From: Caballeronia sp. Lep1P3
GTDB lineage: Bacteria; Pseudomonadota; Gammaproteobacteria; Burkholderiales; Burkholderiaceae
Direction of reading: 5' to 3'
Length of the DNA: 64,000 bases
Assembly (NCBI RefSeq): GCF_022879595.1
Contig: NZ_CP084269.1
Coordinates: forward strand, 62,001-126,000
The notes under the pieces were generated by a model. The model was not told the origin of the DNA, did not search any database, and saw only the letters and a program-made list of their open reading frames with translations. The position numbers and the translations under genes were made by a program. Positions 1 through 8,796 of the stretch are shown here, piece by piece (position 1 is the first letter of the stretch; each line of letters begins with the position of its first letter).

Positions 1-1398
1 AACAGCATCGTCCGCGAATTCGCACAGCAGGCCAGTACCGGTGCGATGACCCAAGAGCAAGCGCAAAAAGGTGCGCTGAACGCGATCAGCGGCATTCGCT
101 TTGGCGACAACGGCTATTTCAGTGTTTTCGACTCGCAGGCGAAGGTGCTCGTGCATCCGATGAAGCCCGAATTTGTTGGTAAGACCATGATGGACTTCAA
201 GGACCCGAACGGCGTCTATCTATATCGCGAGCTCATTGATGTAGGCAAGCGACAGGGAGTGGGGTACGCGTACTATTCGTTCGCGAAGCCCGGTACCAGT
301 GAAATCCTGCCGAAAATGTCCTACGTATCCCTGTATCAGCCATGGGACTGGCTCATCACAACCGGCGTATATATCGACGACATCAATGCAGCGTTCTACA
401 CGTCGCTTGAATGGAGTCTCGGTGCCCTCGTCGTCATTGCAACCGTGCTCAGTTTGATCGTGGCGCGGCTCAATCGCGGCATTCTTCGCTCGATGGGCGG
501 CGAACCTGCATACGCAGCCGAAGTGGCCAATCAGATCGCGGACAACAATCTCGCTGTGGACGTGGCCACAGTCGCGGATGACCGCTCCAGCCTCATGTAT
601 TCGATGGCCCGCATGCGCACGCAACTGCTGTCAGCCGTTGACAGTGTGAAGACGTCCGCTAATACGATCGCCAATGCCAGCCGCGAAATCGCCGTGGGCA
701 ACACGGACTTGTCGTCGCGCACCGAGCAGCAGGCAGCGTCGCTCGAAGAAACAGCAGCCAGCATGGAAGAGCTGACGGCGGCCGTGAAGCACAACTCTGA
801 AAACGCTCGTCAGGCAAGCGGCTTGGCCGGCAATGCGCGCGACGTTGCCCAAGAAGGCGCGACGATCGTGACGAACGTCGTTGGCACGATGGCAGACATC
901 GAGCAAAGCTCGCACAAGATCGCTGAGATCATCGGCATGATCGAGGGCATTGCGTTCCAGACGAACATCCTGGCACTCAACGCTGCGGTCGAGGCCGCGC
1001 GGGCCGGCGAACAAGGACGCGGTTTCGCAGTGGTCGCGGGCGAAGTGCGTAGTCTCGCGCAACGGTCTTCGACGGCCGCCAAGGAAATTCGCGAGTTGAT
1101 TGAGGCGTCCAGTTCGCGCGTCCACGCTGGCACCGCACTCGTCGGGCAGGCCGGAGAGACGATGACCAAGATCGGCGCAGCCATCCAGAAGGTCACCGAC
1201 ATCATGGACGAGATCGCGTCGGCTTCCAACGAACAGAGTCGCGGCATCGAGCAGGTGAATACGGCGATTGCCCAGATGGACGAGGTCACCCAGCAAAATG
1301 CAGCGCTCGTCGAGCAGGCAGCCGCCGCTGCCGGTTCGCTTCAAGATCAGGCCGAAACGCTGCGCGCGACGATGGCCGTGTTTAAGACGGAAGCGTAA
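1..1398 (+). CDS. methyl-accepting chemotaxis protein, 5' end outside window
   Basis: Chemoreceptor that senses a ligand outside the membrane and signals to CheA/CheW. The reading frame is open to base 1, so the gene starts upstream; the ATG at 46 is internal. The visible N-terminal part looks like the second half of a Cache-type sensor (a GYFSVFD stretch, then VLVHP). A hydrophobic segment follows near residues 125-145 (counted from base 46), then a HAMP-like linker. The long cytoplasmic helix carries the signature hairpin ([20 protein letters not shown]) and flanking adaptation helices rich in Glu/Gln. No CheR-docking pentapeptide is seen at the C-terminus. Family call is firm; the ligand is unknown. 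Confidence 0.95.
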   Translation, partial: NSIVREFAQQASTGAMTQEQAQKGALNAISGIRFGDNGYFSVFDSQAKVLVHPMKPEFVGKTMMDFKDPNGVYLYRELIDVGKRQGVGYAYYSFAKPGTSEILPKMSYVSLYQPWDWLITTGVYIDDINAAFYTSLEWSLGALVVIATVLSLIVARLNRGILRSMGGEPAYAAEVANQIADNNLAVDVATVADDRSSLMYSMARMRTQLLSAVDSVKTSANTIANASREIAVGNTDLSSRTEQQAASLEETAASMEELTAAVKHNSENARQASGLAGNARDVAQEGATIVTNVVGTMADIEQSSHKIAEIIGMIEGIAFQTNILALNAAVEAARAGEQGRGFAVVAGEVRSLAQRSSTAAKEIRELIEASSSRVHAGTALVGQAGETMTKIGAAIQKVTDIMDEIASASNEQSRGIEQVNTAIAQMDEVTQQNAALVEQAAAAAGSLQDQAETLRATMAVFKTEA

Positions 1399-1440
1399 GC
1401 AGGCGTTGGCGAGCGGCTGCTGACGGCTCGGCCTTCTTTA

Positions 1441-1491
1441 AAGAAAGAAGACGCCCCACCCTGCGCGGCTATGTCCGCTTCGCGCGGGGCG
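1441..1491 (-). terminator. probable terminator of the H-NS-like gene
   Basis: On the minus strand a GC stem (CGCCCC/GGGGCG outside, GCGCG/CGCGC inside, with a five-base bulge) spans 1452-1491 and is followed by a T-rich run (1441-1450). It overlaps the last codons of the H-NS-like gene. The bulge and imperfect T-run make it only moderately convincing. Confidence 0.4.
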
Positions 1492-2068
1492 CCTTTGCCG
1501 CGATGGGCGTCTTTGCGGCCTTAGTGGAGCGCGCGGGCGTCGCGTTTGTTTCTGACTTCGGCTTCTTAGTGCCAGCCGCTTTGGTATCAGCAGCGGAGAT
1601 CAGAAACTTGGTTTTGTCCTTCACCGATGCCAACCATCCCGGCGCCTTGCCGCGGCCGCTCCACTCTGCTCCCGATTTGGGATCGCGGTACTTCGCCGGT
1701 TGGGGACCGCGAGGGTAGTTGCCGGTGCGCTTGCCCGAGTCGCTATCGTTGGACTCGACGGCCGCAGAGACCAGGAATCTCGCACGATTCTTAGCGTTCG
1801 CTATCCACGCCGGCGCTCGGCCTCGACCGCTCCACGTTGCGCCCGTTTTCGGATCGCGATATTTGCCGGTCGCAGCTAGCGCAGCGTTGGCCGAGTCCTT
1901 TCCTGCGTCGGCTCTACCTCGACTAGTCAGGTCGTCGATTGTCAGGCCGTGCTCTTTCATGAGCGAATGAATTTTTGCGACGGCAGCAATGGCCTGCTTC
2001 TTTTGAATCGCGTCTGCTCGAGCCTGCAATTTCCTAATCCTTTCTTCGATGTTCGAGAGGGTCGTCAT
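1469..2068 (-). CDS. H-NS family nucleoid protein with two C-terminal DNA-binding repeats
   Basis: Nucleoid-associated silencer of AT-rich and acquired DNA. The N-terminal 50 residues form a charged coiled coil for oligomerisation. The H-NS DNA-binding motif occurs twice: around residues 71-90 (YRDPKTGATWSGRGRAPAWI) and again about 55 residues later (YRDPKSGAEWSGRGKAPGWL). A Lys/Ala/Pro-rich basic tail follows. Duplicated binding domains are known in Burkholderia H-NS-like proteins. The ATG at 2068 has a strong Shine-Dalgarno sequence (GGGGAG) six bases upstream. A plasmid-borne H-NS of this kind may keep the accessory genes here silent (inference). Confidence 0.93.
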   Translation of the reverse strand: MTTLSNIEERIRKLQARADAIQKKQAIAAVAKIHSLMKEHGLTIDDLTSRGRADAGKDSANAALAATGKYRDPKTGATWSGRGRAPAWIANAKNRARFLVSAAVESNDSDSGKRTGNYPRGPQPAKYRDPKSGAEWSGRGKAPGWLASVKDKTKFLISAADTKAAGTKKPKSETNATPARSTKAAKTPIAAKAPRAKRT

Positions 2069-2269
2069 TTTCTCCCCTGGGTTTTCTGACGTTCCGCACT
2101 ATGCCATACGTCTCTTCTTACAGGCTGGGAGACGCAGGCCAACGAACTCGAAACCGCCGTTGGTCGGTTCCGCGTAGCTTGGGGCGGGAGAAGCGAGTGA
2201 CTTGACTACGCGGGGTTATTGGTAAGCTCATAGGCGTTCCAAAAGCCCTGCAGTCGAAGCCACGAACCG

Positions 2270-3007
2270 ATGTCCAAAAGAAATCCGACGAAGTCGCAAC
2301 GCGCCGTGATGGATCTGCTCGATCAGGGGTTACCGGTTGAGCAGATCGCAAACAGTCTCGGCAAGAGTGCCTTGGCCGTGAAGAAGCAGCTAAACCGAAT
2401 CAAACGCCGGGTCCGTGAAGGAAGGATCGACCCTTCGCCTCTGCCGATAGAGCGCGCCGCGAGCGAGCCGCGCATCTACCTCGCGGGCTTCGATGTCTTC
2501 CGGCGCGACGCGAAGGAGCACGGCGAACGCCTGAAGCAGCTCTGCCGCGATCGTGGCTTCGTTGGGCTTTATCCGCTGGACGGCGCGGTCCCCTCGTCTC
2601 TCACACCGCAGGATGCTGCGCGCTACATCTATGCGGCGAACGTCCAATTGATCAGGTCGGCCGATATTGTGATGGCGAACCTCGATGACTTTCGGGGCGC
2701 GGGCGAGCCGGACAGCGGCACGGCTTTCGAAGTCGGCTTTGCGGTCGCGCTTGGCAAGGCCGTGTGGGCATATCGATCCAGTGAAGCGCCGCTGGCTGCG
2801 CGCGTTGAGGCGGCGGCGACCGAAAGCAACGGTGCCTTTTGTGCGCGGGGCTACCTCATTGAGGACTTCGGCCTGAGCGTTAATCTGATGCTCGCGTGTT
2901 CCGCACGAATCGTCGTTGGCGGACCTGCAGCTTGCCTTGACGCCATCGAGAGCGAGATTGCCGCGAGCGCCCCCTCTTTTGGTGGCTCGGGGTTGGCGAA
3001 GCGTTAG
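2270..3007 (+). CDS. nucleoside 2-deoxyribosyltransferase-like protein with N-terminal HTH
   Basis: 245 residues. Residues 1-45 look like a sigma-like helix-turn-helix (SQRAVMDLLDQGLPVEQIAN). From about residue 65 the protein has the nucleoside deoxyribosyltransferase fold: a YLAGFDVF start, a later IVMANLDDF strand, and the GTAFEVGFAVALGK motif that carries the catalytic Glu. Members cleave or exchange the base of (deoxy)nucleosides; several relatives serve in nucleotide-based defence or salvage. The HTH fusion suggests a DNA-linked or regulatory role (inference). It stands alone, 48 bases before the recombinase-like gene, on the same strand. Confidence 0.75.
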   Translation: MSKRNPTKSQRAVMDLLDQGLPVEQIANSLGKSALAVKKQLNRIKRRVREGRIDPSPLPIERAASEPRIYLAGFDVFRRDAKEHGERLKQLCRDRGFVGLYPLDGAVPSSLTPQDAARYIYAANVQLIRSADIVMANLDDFRGAGEPDSGTAFEVGFAVALGKAVWAYRSSEAPLAARVEAAATESNGAFCARGYLIEDFGLSVNLMLACSARIVVGGPAACLDAIESEIAASAPSFGGSGLAKR

Positions 3008-3055
3008 CTTCGCTGTAGGGTATGGGAATAACGTAATTTCAGTATATCTACTTTT

Positions 3056-3976
3056 ATGCCTGATGACCTGTGGCTCGTGGCACCGGAAGACGCCTATGCC
3101 CAATGGCAACGCGAAGAAGCCACCGGCGCCGGTCGACGCGCGTTCGCCGACCAGTCGATCGTCCAGCACCGTTCGATGTTCTCGCGCTTCAACCAGTATC
3201 TGGCCGGCCACCGCGCGACTGTGGCCAGCTACGGAGCGGACCACCTCGACGGCTTCTTTACCGACCTTGCGCAGGACTGTGCGCCCGGGACAACGACGCG
3301 CCTACGCTATCTGAAGCTGATTGACCGGTTCACGCGTCACCTCGTAAATCTCGAGTTGCGCGCCGATAATCCGGCCTCGCAGATGCTCGTCAATGAAAGC
3401 TGGCCAGAGGACGAACCCACGCCGCTCTATCTATCCTCGGACGACGACGCACGGCTTCAGGCGGTCTGCGTTGCGCCGAAGGGCGCGGCCTTCAAGGAAC
3501 TCAGGAACACGGCTATCGTGGCGCTGTTTCTTGCGTCGGGCGTCACTGCGGCGGAACTCCGAAAAATGCGAGTCGACGAGCTGGATATGGATGATGAGCG
3601 CCCTACCGTATTCGTGGAGAAGCACGGGCCTCGCATCGCACGTAGAGTGCCGATTGATGCTCTCGCTTTTGATGTTCTACGTAGGTACCAAGAGGTCCGC
3701 CGAAGCATCCCGTGCGCTACGCAATGGTTGTTCATTGCCACGGCAGGCGGAAAACCGATGCAGCCCTACACGATGTTGAAGTGCGTTCGCCAGGCCCTTC
3801 ACCGCGCGGGCTTGTCCGCGGCCGACGAAAGTCCGCGCTTGCTTCGAAACACATACGGTCGCAGGCAGATCATCGCGGGCAAGTCCAACGAGCAGGTAAG
3901 CAACCTCATGGGCCTGTCTAGCCACCGCACCGCTGCGCGCCTTCGGCAAACCGTTGATGCCGACGCGAGGATGTAG
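3056..3976 (+). CDS. tyrosine recombinase-like protein, catalytic residues lost
   Basis: 306 residues with an N-terminal SAM-like core-binding domain (about 30-105) and a C-terminal tyrosine recombinase fold (about 125-300). The fold is recognisable: IVALFLASGVTAAEL matches box I and LLRNTY...NLMGLSSHRT matches box II. Yet box-I Arg is Thr164, the His of HxLR is Arg261, the LGH His is Leu287, and no Tyr occurs near the C-terminus where the nucleophile should be (Arg295 there). Only Arg264 is kept. It is therefore unlikely to cut DNA and may be a DNA-binding relic or a structural partner. The reading frame itself is intact. Confidence 0.8.
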   Translation: MPDDLWLVAPEDAYAQWQREEATGAGRRAFADQSIVQHRSMFSRFNQYLAGHRATVASYGADHLDGFFTDLAQDCAPGTTTRLRYLKLIDRFTRHLVNLELRADNPASQMLVNESWPEDEPTPLYLSSDDDARLQAVCVAPKGAAFKELRNTAIVALFLASGVTAAELRKMRVDELDMDDERPTVFVEKHGPRIARRVPIDALAFDVLRRYQEVRRSIPCATQWLFIATAGGKPMQPYTMLKCVRQALHRAGLSAADESPRLLRNTYGRRQIIAGKSNEQVSNLMGLSSHRTAARLRQTVDADARM

Positions 3977-4068
3977 CGAGTTCTGGCGGCTTTCGAGTCA
4001 ACGAACAGTCACTTAGCTTGTCGTCTCGGGCACGGTTTCAAGGCAACGTTCATCAAAGGAATCCAGCA

Positions 4069-4512
4069 ATGGCCGTCACGTCGAAATTCGAAGTCGCATG
4101 TGAGCTACTCAATGAAGCCTTGCGCCTTTTTCTCGAGGGAAAGTCGTACTTCGCCTCGCTCAACCTGGCAGGGGCTGCCGAGGAAATCCTCGGCAAGTTC
4201 ATTGAGAGCAACGGTGGTGTCCCCGCCTTCAAAAACATGAGAGACACCGCTGTGCTCTTCTTGCAGCGGGATGACGATGGTGAGTCGGCTCCCCATGGAG
4301 ACGCGCAAAAAGATATCGCGGATCTCATAAATAGCGCGAAAAACAGCACGAAACACGGCATCACCGACGTTAAATTTGACCCAAAAGAGGAAGCGCAAGA
4401 CCTAATCGACCGTGCCATTGAGAACTACTACACATTGCAATCGCAGTTCGATCTGCGTCAGATCGACCAGTTGCATCAATATCACGAGATCCGCGATCGA
4501 AGAGAATTGTAG
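4069..4512 (+). CDS. small helical protein, HEPN-like, function unknown
   Basis: 147 residues from the ATG at 4069, which has AAAGGA eight bases upstream; a TTG at 4018 would add 17 unlikely residues. The protein is all-helical in appearance, with SLNLAGAAEEILGKF near the start and SAKNSTKHG towards the end, a layout seen in HEPN-like proteins (a late N/R...H motif after a long helix). The canonical RNase motif Rx4-6H is not clear, so nuclease activity is doubtful. It converges on two further HEPN/Abi-like genes, which supports a defence-related guess but does not prove it. Confidence 0.6.
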   Translation: MAVTSKFEVACELLNEALRLFLEGKSYFASLNLAGAAEEILGKFIESNGGVPAFKNMRDTAVLFLQRDDDGESAPHGDAQKDIADLINSAKNSTKHGITDVKFDPKEEAQDLIDRAIENYYTLQSQFDLRQIDQLHQYHEIRDRREL

Positions 4513-4644
4513 CTAGGCCCCTAACGAGGCCGCTGTGGTGTCCGCGACCGGCCACCTCGACCAGTTACGGTGCTTCCCTACCTACGCCATCAGCGTGAGT
4601 CTCGTGTTATCGGTTCGGTCGCACAGGCTCATGCTGGTGGCCTG

Positions 4645-5346
4645 CTATTGCGTTGCATACTTTGCCTGGATGGCCGCATCGATATCTTGGAAGTGCTTCT
4701 TGAAAATGCTGAGAGTATGGCTGAGGAAGTTGCCGCCGATCATGACTTCATGCCGCGTATTCAGGCTGAGGTCGTTACATGAATTGATGTAAGCGAGTTC
4801 GGCCTTCCGCTGTGTATTCACTCGCCCATCCGCATGAACGAAGAGGTTGCGGATACTCTGAATGTTTTTTATTTCCATCCGGTGAGGACTATCACGCTGC
4901 ACCGGTAGCTGAGCGACCTTCTCCAAAAAGAGAGTGGCTCGCTCCAGCCCGTTACCTCTGACATCTTTTAAGCTCAAAGTCAGCTTCTCGGCTCGGTTGA
5001 ATCGCTGGCAGAGCGAATCAAGCTCGTGCTCGTAGAAAGAGAACAGAGTGATGAAGGCTGAGCGACGCTGGAGATTTGGAAAGAACGCTTCGAAGATTTC
5101 GTTCAGATCCCAGGTCTGGTCGTCCAAGCCCAGATGATGTTCAACGAAGACGTTGGCAAACTCTTCTTCATGGGGGTTCACCACGTCGACCACTTTCTTC
5201 TCATGGAAGTCTTGGATGCCTTGTGCTACCTGGGTTTCTATATTCTTCGCGAAGGTGTCCATCAACTCCATCTCGGGTTGCATGTGGGAGTCGAACCAGT
5301 GGCGGGGATGGAACATGTTCTTGAGCATTGTCTTATTTTTTACCAA
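4645..5346 (-). CDS. HEPN-domain protein with Rx4H motif
   Basis: 233 residues, no signal peptide. A C-terminal helix carries SIRNLFVHADG (Arg166 to His171), the Rx4-6H signature of HEPN ribonucleases found in toxins and abortive infection effectors. The N-terminal half is helical and acidic. It overlaps the end of the upstream Abi-like gene by seven bases, so the two are surely one operon; an internal ATG seven codons later is another possible start. I infer an RNase or RNA-binding role in phage defence or stress. The exact family is not recognised. Confidence 0.65.
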   Translation of the reverse strand: MVKNKTMLKNMFHPRHWFDSHMQPEMELMDTFAKNIETQVAQGIQDFHEKKVVDVVNPHEEEFANVFVEHHLGLDDQTWDLNEIFEAFFPNLQRRSAFITLFSFYEHELDSLCQRFNRAEKLTLSLKDVRGNGLERATLFLEKVAQLPVQRDSPHRMEIKNIQSIRNLFVHADGRVNTQRKAELAYINSCNDLSLNTRHEVMIGGNFLSHTLSIFKKHFQDIDAAIQAKYATQ

Positions 5347-6221
5347 TTGTTGGTGTCGGCTTCTTTCGTCTTGAGTATGCCCTTTTTCTGCTGATAGTCC
5401 TTCGTCTCAAAGAGGAAGTCAGCCAAAGTCTTCGCAGAGTTGACGGCAAGCTTTGCGTGGTGCCGCTCGGGGCGGTAGGTCTTCCCGTGGCTATCCGACA
5501 TCTTGTTTCTCATCGCAGCCAGCCCCATGACGATGGACGACAGTCCATTTATGACCTGCTTGAGGCTGTCCGAGATATCCTTTCTGCTCGCATCCATGTT
5601 GAGCAACGTTCGCACGCGATTGAAGAGCTTGGGAAGTTCCCCATCAAAAGTTGCTGGAGCTTGGTCGCTCAGTTCGGCCTCAATGGCAATAAGCACGTGT
5701 TCTATGAGAGAGCGCGCGTTTGTGATTGCCCCGTCATAGTCCTCGGAATCGATCTTCTGCCGACACTTGACGATTTGCTCTCCAATGAACATTGCCGTCA
5801 GCTCGGGAAATGTCGTGGGCATGGACTCCACGGTGATGAGCGAGCCGGATGTAAAGACGACCTTGTGAAAAATGCCTTGCCTGCCCATCGGAACCACTTC
5901 ATAGCTGTCAAACGCAAGAAGGTTATTGAGCCTATCTAGGCATTCCTTGGGAGTATGCAAGACGGGCTGCTCCAGCTCGATCCAGTTGGCTGGGCTCACC
6001 AAGTCACAGATGAACCTCTCCATTGCTTCTTGAGGAGCCAATTCGGTGATCTTCTCGCGAGCAAAGGCGGTTCGTGACGAGGCAGAGTATGGATACGTCT
6101 CTTTGAAGCCGTATCGATTGAAAAGGGCGATCAAGGCTGAACCCGTGCGATACGGCCAGCCATTGCCGCCTCCGCATGTGAAATCAGCGAGTATTTCGAT
6201 CGTTCTAGCGGTGAGATTCAT
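5340..6221 (-). CDS. abortive infection family protein (Abi C-terminal domain)
   Basis: 293 residues from ATG 6221 (an upstream in-frame ATG at 6305 is possible; neither has a good ribosome site). The C-terminal half matches the Abi_C family: GAITNARSLIEHVL near residues 164-177 and MRNKMSDSHG at 237-246, the conserved R-N-x-x-S-D-x-H motif, which is itself a HEPN-type active site. The N-terminal half is a variable sensor region. Proteins of this family abort infection when phage is sensed. The overlap with the HEPN gene downstream suggests the two products act together. Confidence 0.78.
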   Translation of the reverse strand: MNLTARTIEILADFTCGGGNGWPYRTGSALIALFNRYGFKETYPYSASSRTAFAREKITELAPQEAMERFICDLVSPANWIELEQPVLHTPKECLDRLNNLLAFDSYEVVPMGRQGIFHKVVFTSGSLITVESMPTTFPELTAMFIGEQIVKCRQKIDSEDYDGAITNARSLIEHVLIAIEAELSDQAPATFDGELPKLFNRVRTLLNMDASRKDISDSLKQVINGLSSIVMGLAAMRNKMSDSHGKTYRPERHHAKLAVNSAKTLADFLFETKDYQQKKGILKTKEADTNNW

Positions 6222-6461
6222 AGTGTCACGGGGCGGAAGAATCGGCCTCAAGTTTACAGGTGTAGCGTCGTTAAGTCGTGTGAGCCAACAGAACAACGAC
6301 AACATAGTTTCTTTTCTTCACCTCTTGTGCTGCATCCATTAGGACTGGGCAGGTCAACGGCTATGCTGGCACGATGAGTAGTTCGCCTTCATGGCGCACG
6401 TTGTTCACGTCGCGACTGACCTCGTGACTTGACTTCCGCAACCGAAAGGTAAGGTCACAGC

Positions 6462-6950
6462 TTGAACCGCGACGGCCTGTCGTGGATAGACGCTGGAGCC
6501 AACGTGACCTATAAAGGCAAGTTCAAGGACGCAGTGTTTGCAAGCGCCGATCGCGAGGCGCGCGTTGCCCGCTACCGGCTTTTGCTGACCGATACAGACG
6601 GACGCGTCTCTGCAGTCATTCATCTTCGTCGTGCGAAGCAGCCGCGCACCTACCAACTTAGCAGTGAGCGTGAGTTCGACGTTGCGGTCAACAGGATCGT
6701 CGACACGGAACTTCGCGGCATACGCGTCGATTCTATGCGTCTTGTGGTCGAGTCCGACCAGTCGTCCATCGAATACCCGCTCGATTTCAACGCAGCAGAT
6801 ATTCCGGCCCGCCGAACACGTCTGAAGCCGTGGCTGGATGCGGCCGACCTCCGGTCGCGCGACATTGTGGGCGGCCGCGTTGCGCTCTTCGTGGACGTCG
6901 ATGCCGGTCGGCCTGCTGACGCGTGGCTCACGGAACTATTGCGCGACTGA
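6462..6950 (+). CDS. hypothetical protein
   Basis: 162 residues, TTG start at 6462 with AAGGT about nine bases upstream. The predicted pattern is alternating beta strands (KGKFKDAVF, YRLLLTDTDGRVSAVIHLRR, MRLVVESD) with a short basic stretch in the middle. No motif, signal peptide or membrane segment is seen and I do not recognise the family. Codon use matches the surroundings. It stands alone between the Abi-like operon (other strand) and two further unknown genes. Confidence 0.6.
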   Translation: MNRDGLSWIDAGANVTYKGKFKDAVFASADREARVARYRLLLTDTDGRVSAVIHLRRAKQPRTYQLSSEREFDVAVNRIVDTELRGIRVDSMRLVVESDQSSIEYPLDFNAADIPARRTRLKPWLDAADLRSRDIVGGRVALFVDVDAGRPADAWLTELLRD

Positions 6951-7034
6951 TTAGAGGAGCACGCCTGTTAGGCGAACTCTTAAGAATGGCCGTTTTCAGC
7001 CGCTAATAGGGTCTACTGTAAGACGCTCACCGCC

Positions 7035-7439
7035 ATGTACCAAGAAGAACCAGTGCTCTCCGAATTCATTGCTGCCGGTGACGAGATCAACCTCGCGCTG
7101 CTGGAGATCGATTCCAGAAAATTCGCTACTGCTGAGGATCGCAATCTCGCGCAACGAGCAGTGTTTACTGACGTGATGGCTAAACGTGGCTTGCGAGATC
7201 GTCGGGAAGCGATGCTATGCCACGAGATTAGCGCCCTAGTCGCGAATCGGCCAATAATGACTAGCCTCTTCGACTTCATTGAGTTGAAGGCGTTGTGCAT
7301 GCTCCGGGTTGCGCCTTCGCTTGTCGACCGGTTCATCGCGGTAAAACGTGAAAATCCAGCGTTCGGCCTAGGCGAGATCATGGCGGTGGCCATCGAGGCG
7401 CGCGAACGCCACCAATGGGGACACTATTGGCAGGAGTGA
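7035..7439 (+). CDS. hypothetical protein, first of a coupled pair
   Basis: 134 residues, mostly alpha-helical, cytosolic, slightly basic. ATG at 7035. No recognised domain. Its last codons overlap the start of the next gene, so both products are probably made together. The phrase FAVE/MAVAIEARERHQWGHYWQE at the end is rich in Trp and His but forms no known metal motif. Confidence 0.6.
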   Translation: MYQEEPVLSEFIAAGDEINLALLEIDSRKFATAEDRNLAQRAVFTDVMAKRGLRDRREAMLCHEISALVANRPIMTSLFDFIELKALCMLRVAPSLVDRFIAVKRENPAFGLGEIMAVAIEARERHQWGHYWQE

Positions 7440-7831
7440 AGCAACGATATGCGGTCGGGGAGTGGGACTCTTTATGGGCCAGCGACCCGTACATGAAGCA
7501 CCGGTTCGTGCTCGACCTCGAATCGCGCACCGTGATCGCCGGCGAAGACCGCGTTCGCCGTCACTGGTGGTCGATGCGTCTCGAGCACGTCGCCTATATG
7601 CAGCAAATCCTCAACGAGACGTTCGATTCCATATGGGACGAGCCCGAGGAGTTCGGCTTCGTTCGTCAGACCGAGATTCCATCGTGGGCGACTGGAGCTT
7701 GGCCGTGGCCGCCGTTGCCTGAGGTGGAAGAGGTCGAGAAGCTGCTGGACGGTCCGGACGTTCCGCTTGAGCGCGATGACTTGGGCCGTATTGTCTTTCC
7801 GCCCCGGTTCGCCGCCGACGGACGGAAGTAA
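7415..7831 (+). CDS. hypothetical protein, second of a coupled pair
   Basis: 138 residues from ATG 7415, which lies 25 bases inside the preceding gene. A GTG at 7436 that overlaps the preceding TGA stop would give a more usual translational coupling and a product seven residues shorter; the sequence does not decide. The protein is rich in Trp, Pro and acidic residues (EVEEVEKLLDGPDVP) and has no signal or membrane segment. Family not recognised. Confidence 0.6.
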   Translation: MGTLLAGVKQRYAVGEWDSLWASDPYMKHRFVLDLESRTVIAGEDRVRRHWWSMRLEHVAYMQQILNETFDSIWDEPEEFGFVRQTEIPSWATGAWPWPPLPEVEEVEKLLDGPDVPLERDDLGRIVFPPRFAADGRK

Positions 7832-7909
7832 CAGCGGAGCACCGCGCGGCTGGACGTCAGTCGAACTTGCGGCTCTTCAACGTGCCGAAGACCGCTTTCG
7901 GACGAACGG

Positions 7910-8494
7910 TCAAGCCGCTTGTGCTTGCAGAGCGGCGTCGCGCTCGAGCGCTGCTTTCGCGGCCGCCTTGGTCTTGCCTGCGCGCGACGGCGGCTGGCAG
8001 ATGCCGCACACCATCGAATGCGACGGCTCGTGTGCGTGCGCGACGAACTTTCCGCGGCAATGCGTGCAGCCCGCGAGACGGAGGATTCCGGCGTCCTTGA
8101 AACGGATATACGTCCAGGCGCGCGTCAGGTCCATTTGCAACGCCTCCCCGTTCATCGTGAAGTGCTCGGCATACAGCGCATAGGCGCGCGTCAGCAAGTC
8201 GACACGATCCAGCCCTTCGGTATTCGCTTCGAGGAAGGCATAGACGTTCGCGAACATCGACGTGTGGATGTTCGGCGCCCACGTCAGGTACCAGTCCTCC
8301 GAAAACGGCAGCATGCCCTTGGGCGGCGATGCGCCCTTCACTTCCCGGTACAGGCGAATCAGGCGCTCACGCGAGAGCGTCGGGATTTCCGACTCAAGAA
8401 CCTGCATGCGAGCGCCGAGCTTGATCAGCGCAATCGCGCGCATGACCTGAGCAGCTTCCGCAGCGAGGCTTTTCGAAGGCGTGGTCGTGGTCAT
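7910..8494 (-). CDS. flhC: flagellar master regulator subunit FlhC
   Basis: 194 residues. FlhC pairs with FlhD to form the hexameric activator that turns on class II flagellar promoters. The conserved body is present (IALIKLGARMQVLESEIPTL, LRLAGCTHCRGKFVAHAHE) and the four zinc cysteines appear as CxxC at about 149-152 and CxxC near 169-172. The C-terminal tail is Ala/Lys-rich, as in betaproteobacterial copies. It starts two bases after the flhD stop, in the same operon. No flagellar structural genes lie in this window, so this is an extra or accessory copy (inference). Confidence 0.95.
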   Translation of the reverse strand: MTTTTPSKSLAAEAAQVMRAIALIKLGARMQVLESEIPTLSRERLIRLYREVKGASPPKGMLPFSEDWYLTWAPNIHTSMFANVYAFLEANTEGLDRVDLLTRAYALYAEHFTMNGEALQMDLTRAWTYIRFKDAGILRLAGCTHCRGKFVAHAHEPSHSMVCGICQPPSRAGKTKAAAKAALERDAALQAQAA

Positions 8495-8496
8495 CT

Positions 8497-8796
8497 TTAG
8501 GCCGCCAGAAGGGCGTCGTGAGCGACGGCCGACGTGTCAGCTTCGCTGCTGCGGCCGGCGAGGCCCGCCAGCATTGCATCGGTGCTCATGCGAAAAAAGC
8601 ACAGCACTTGTGACGACGATGCAAGCTTCTGCGTCTGCTCAGGCGAGAGCTTGAGCAGCAGGTCCGCCATGTCCACCGAGAGCCCCAGATGCGACTGTGC
8701 TGCTTCCCGGTCGGACGCCAGAACGCGCCGCGCGAGCGTGAGGTACGACAAGTTCAAGTCGCGGATGGAAGCAAGGTCGTGGCTGGCGTGTGTCAT
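8497..8796 (-). CDS. flhD: flagellar master regulator subunit FlhD
   Basis: 99 residues, close to the 105-120 usual for beta-proteobacterial FlhD. The diagnostic helices are present: IRDLNLSYLTLARRVLASDR at residues 11-30 and the LSVDMADLLLKLSPEQTQKLA region. FlhD supplies the dimer core of the FlhD4C2 activator. The upstream region (8797-9200) is long, as is common for flhDC control regions, and is shared with the divergent SOS operon. Confidence 0.93.
   Translation of the reverse strand: MTHASHDLASIRDLNLSYLTLARRVLASDREAAQSHLGLSVDMADLLLKLSPEQTQKLASSSQVLCFFRMSTDAMLAGLAGRSSEADTSAVAHDALLAA

Noticed and set aside
6300..6461. Possible regulatory element between the Abi-like gene and 6462
   Set aside because: Only weak promoter-like words; nothing beyond chance.
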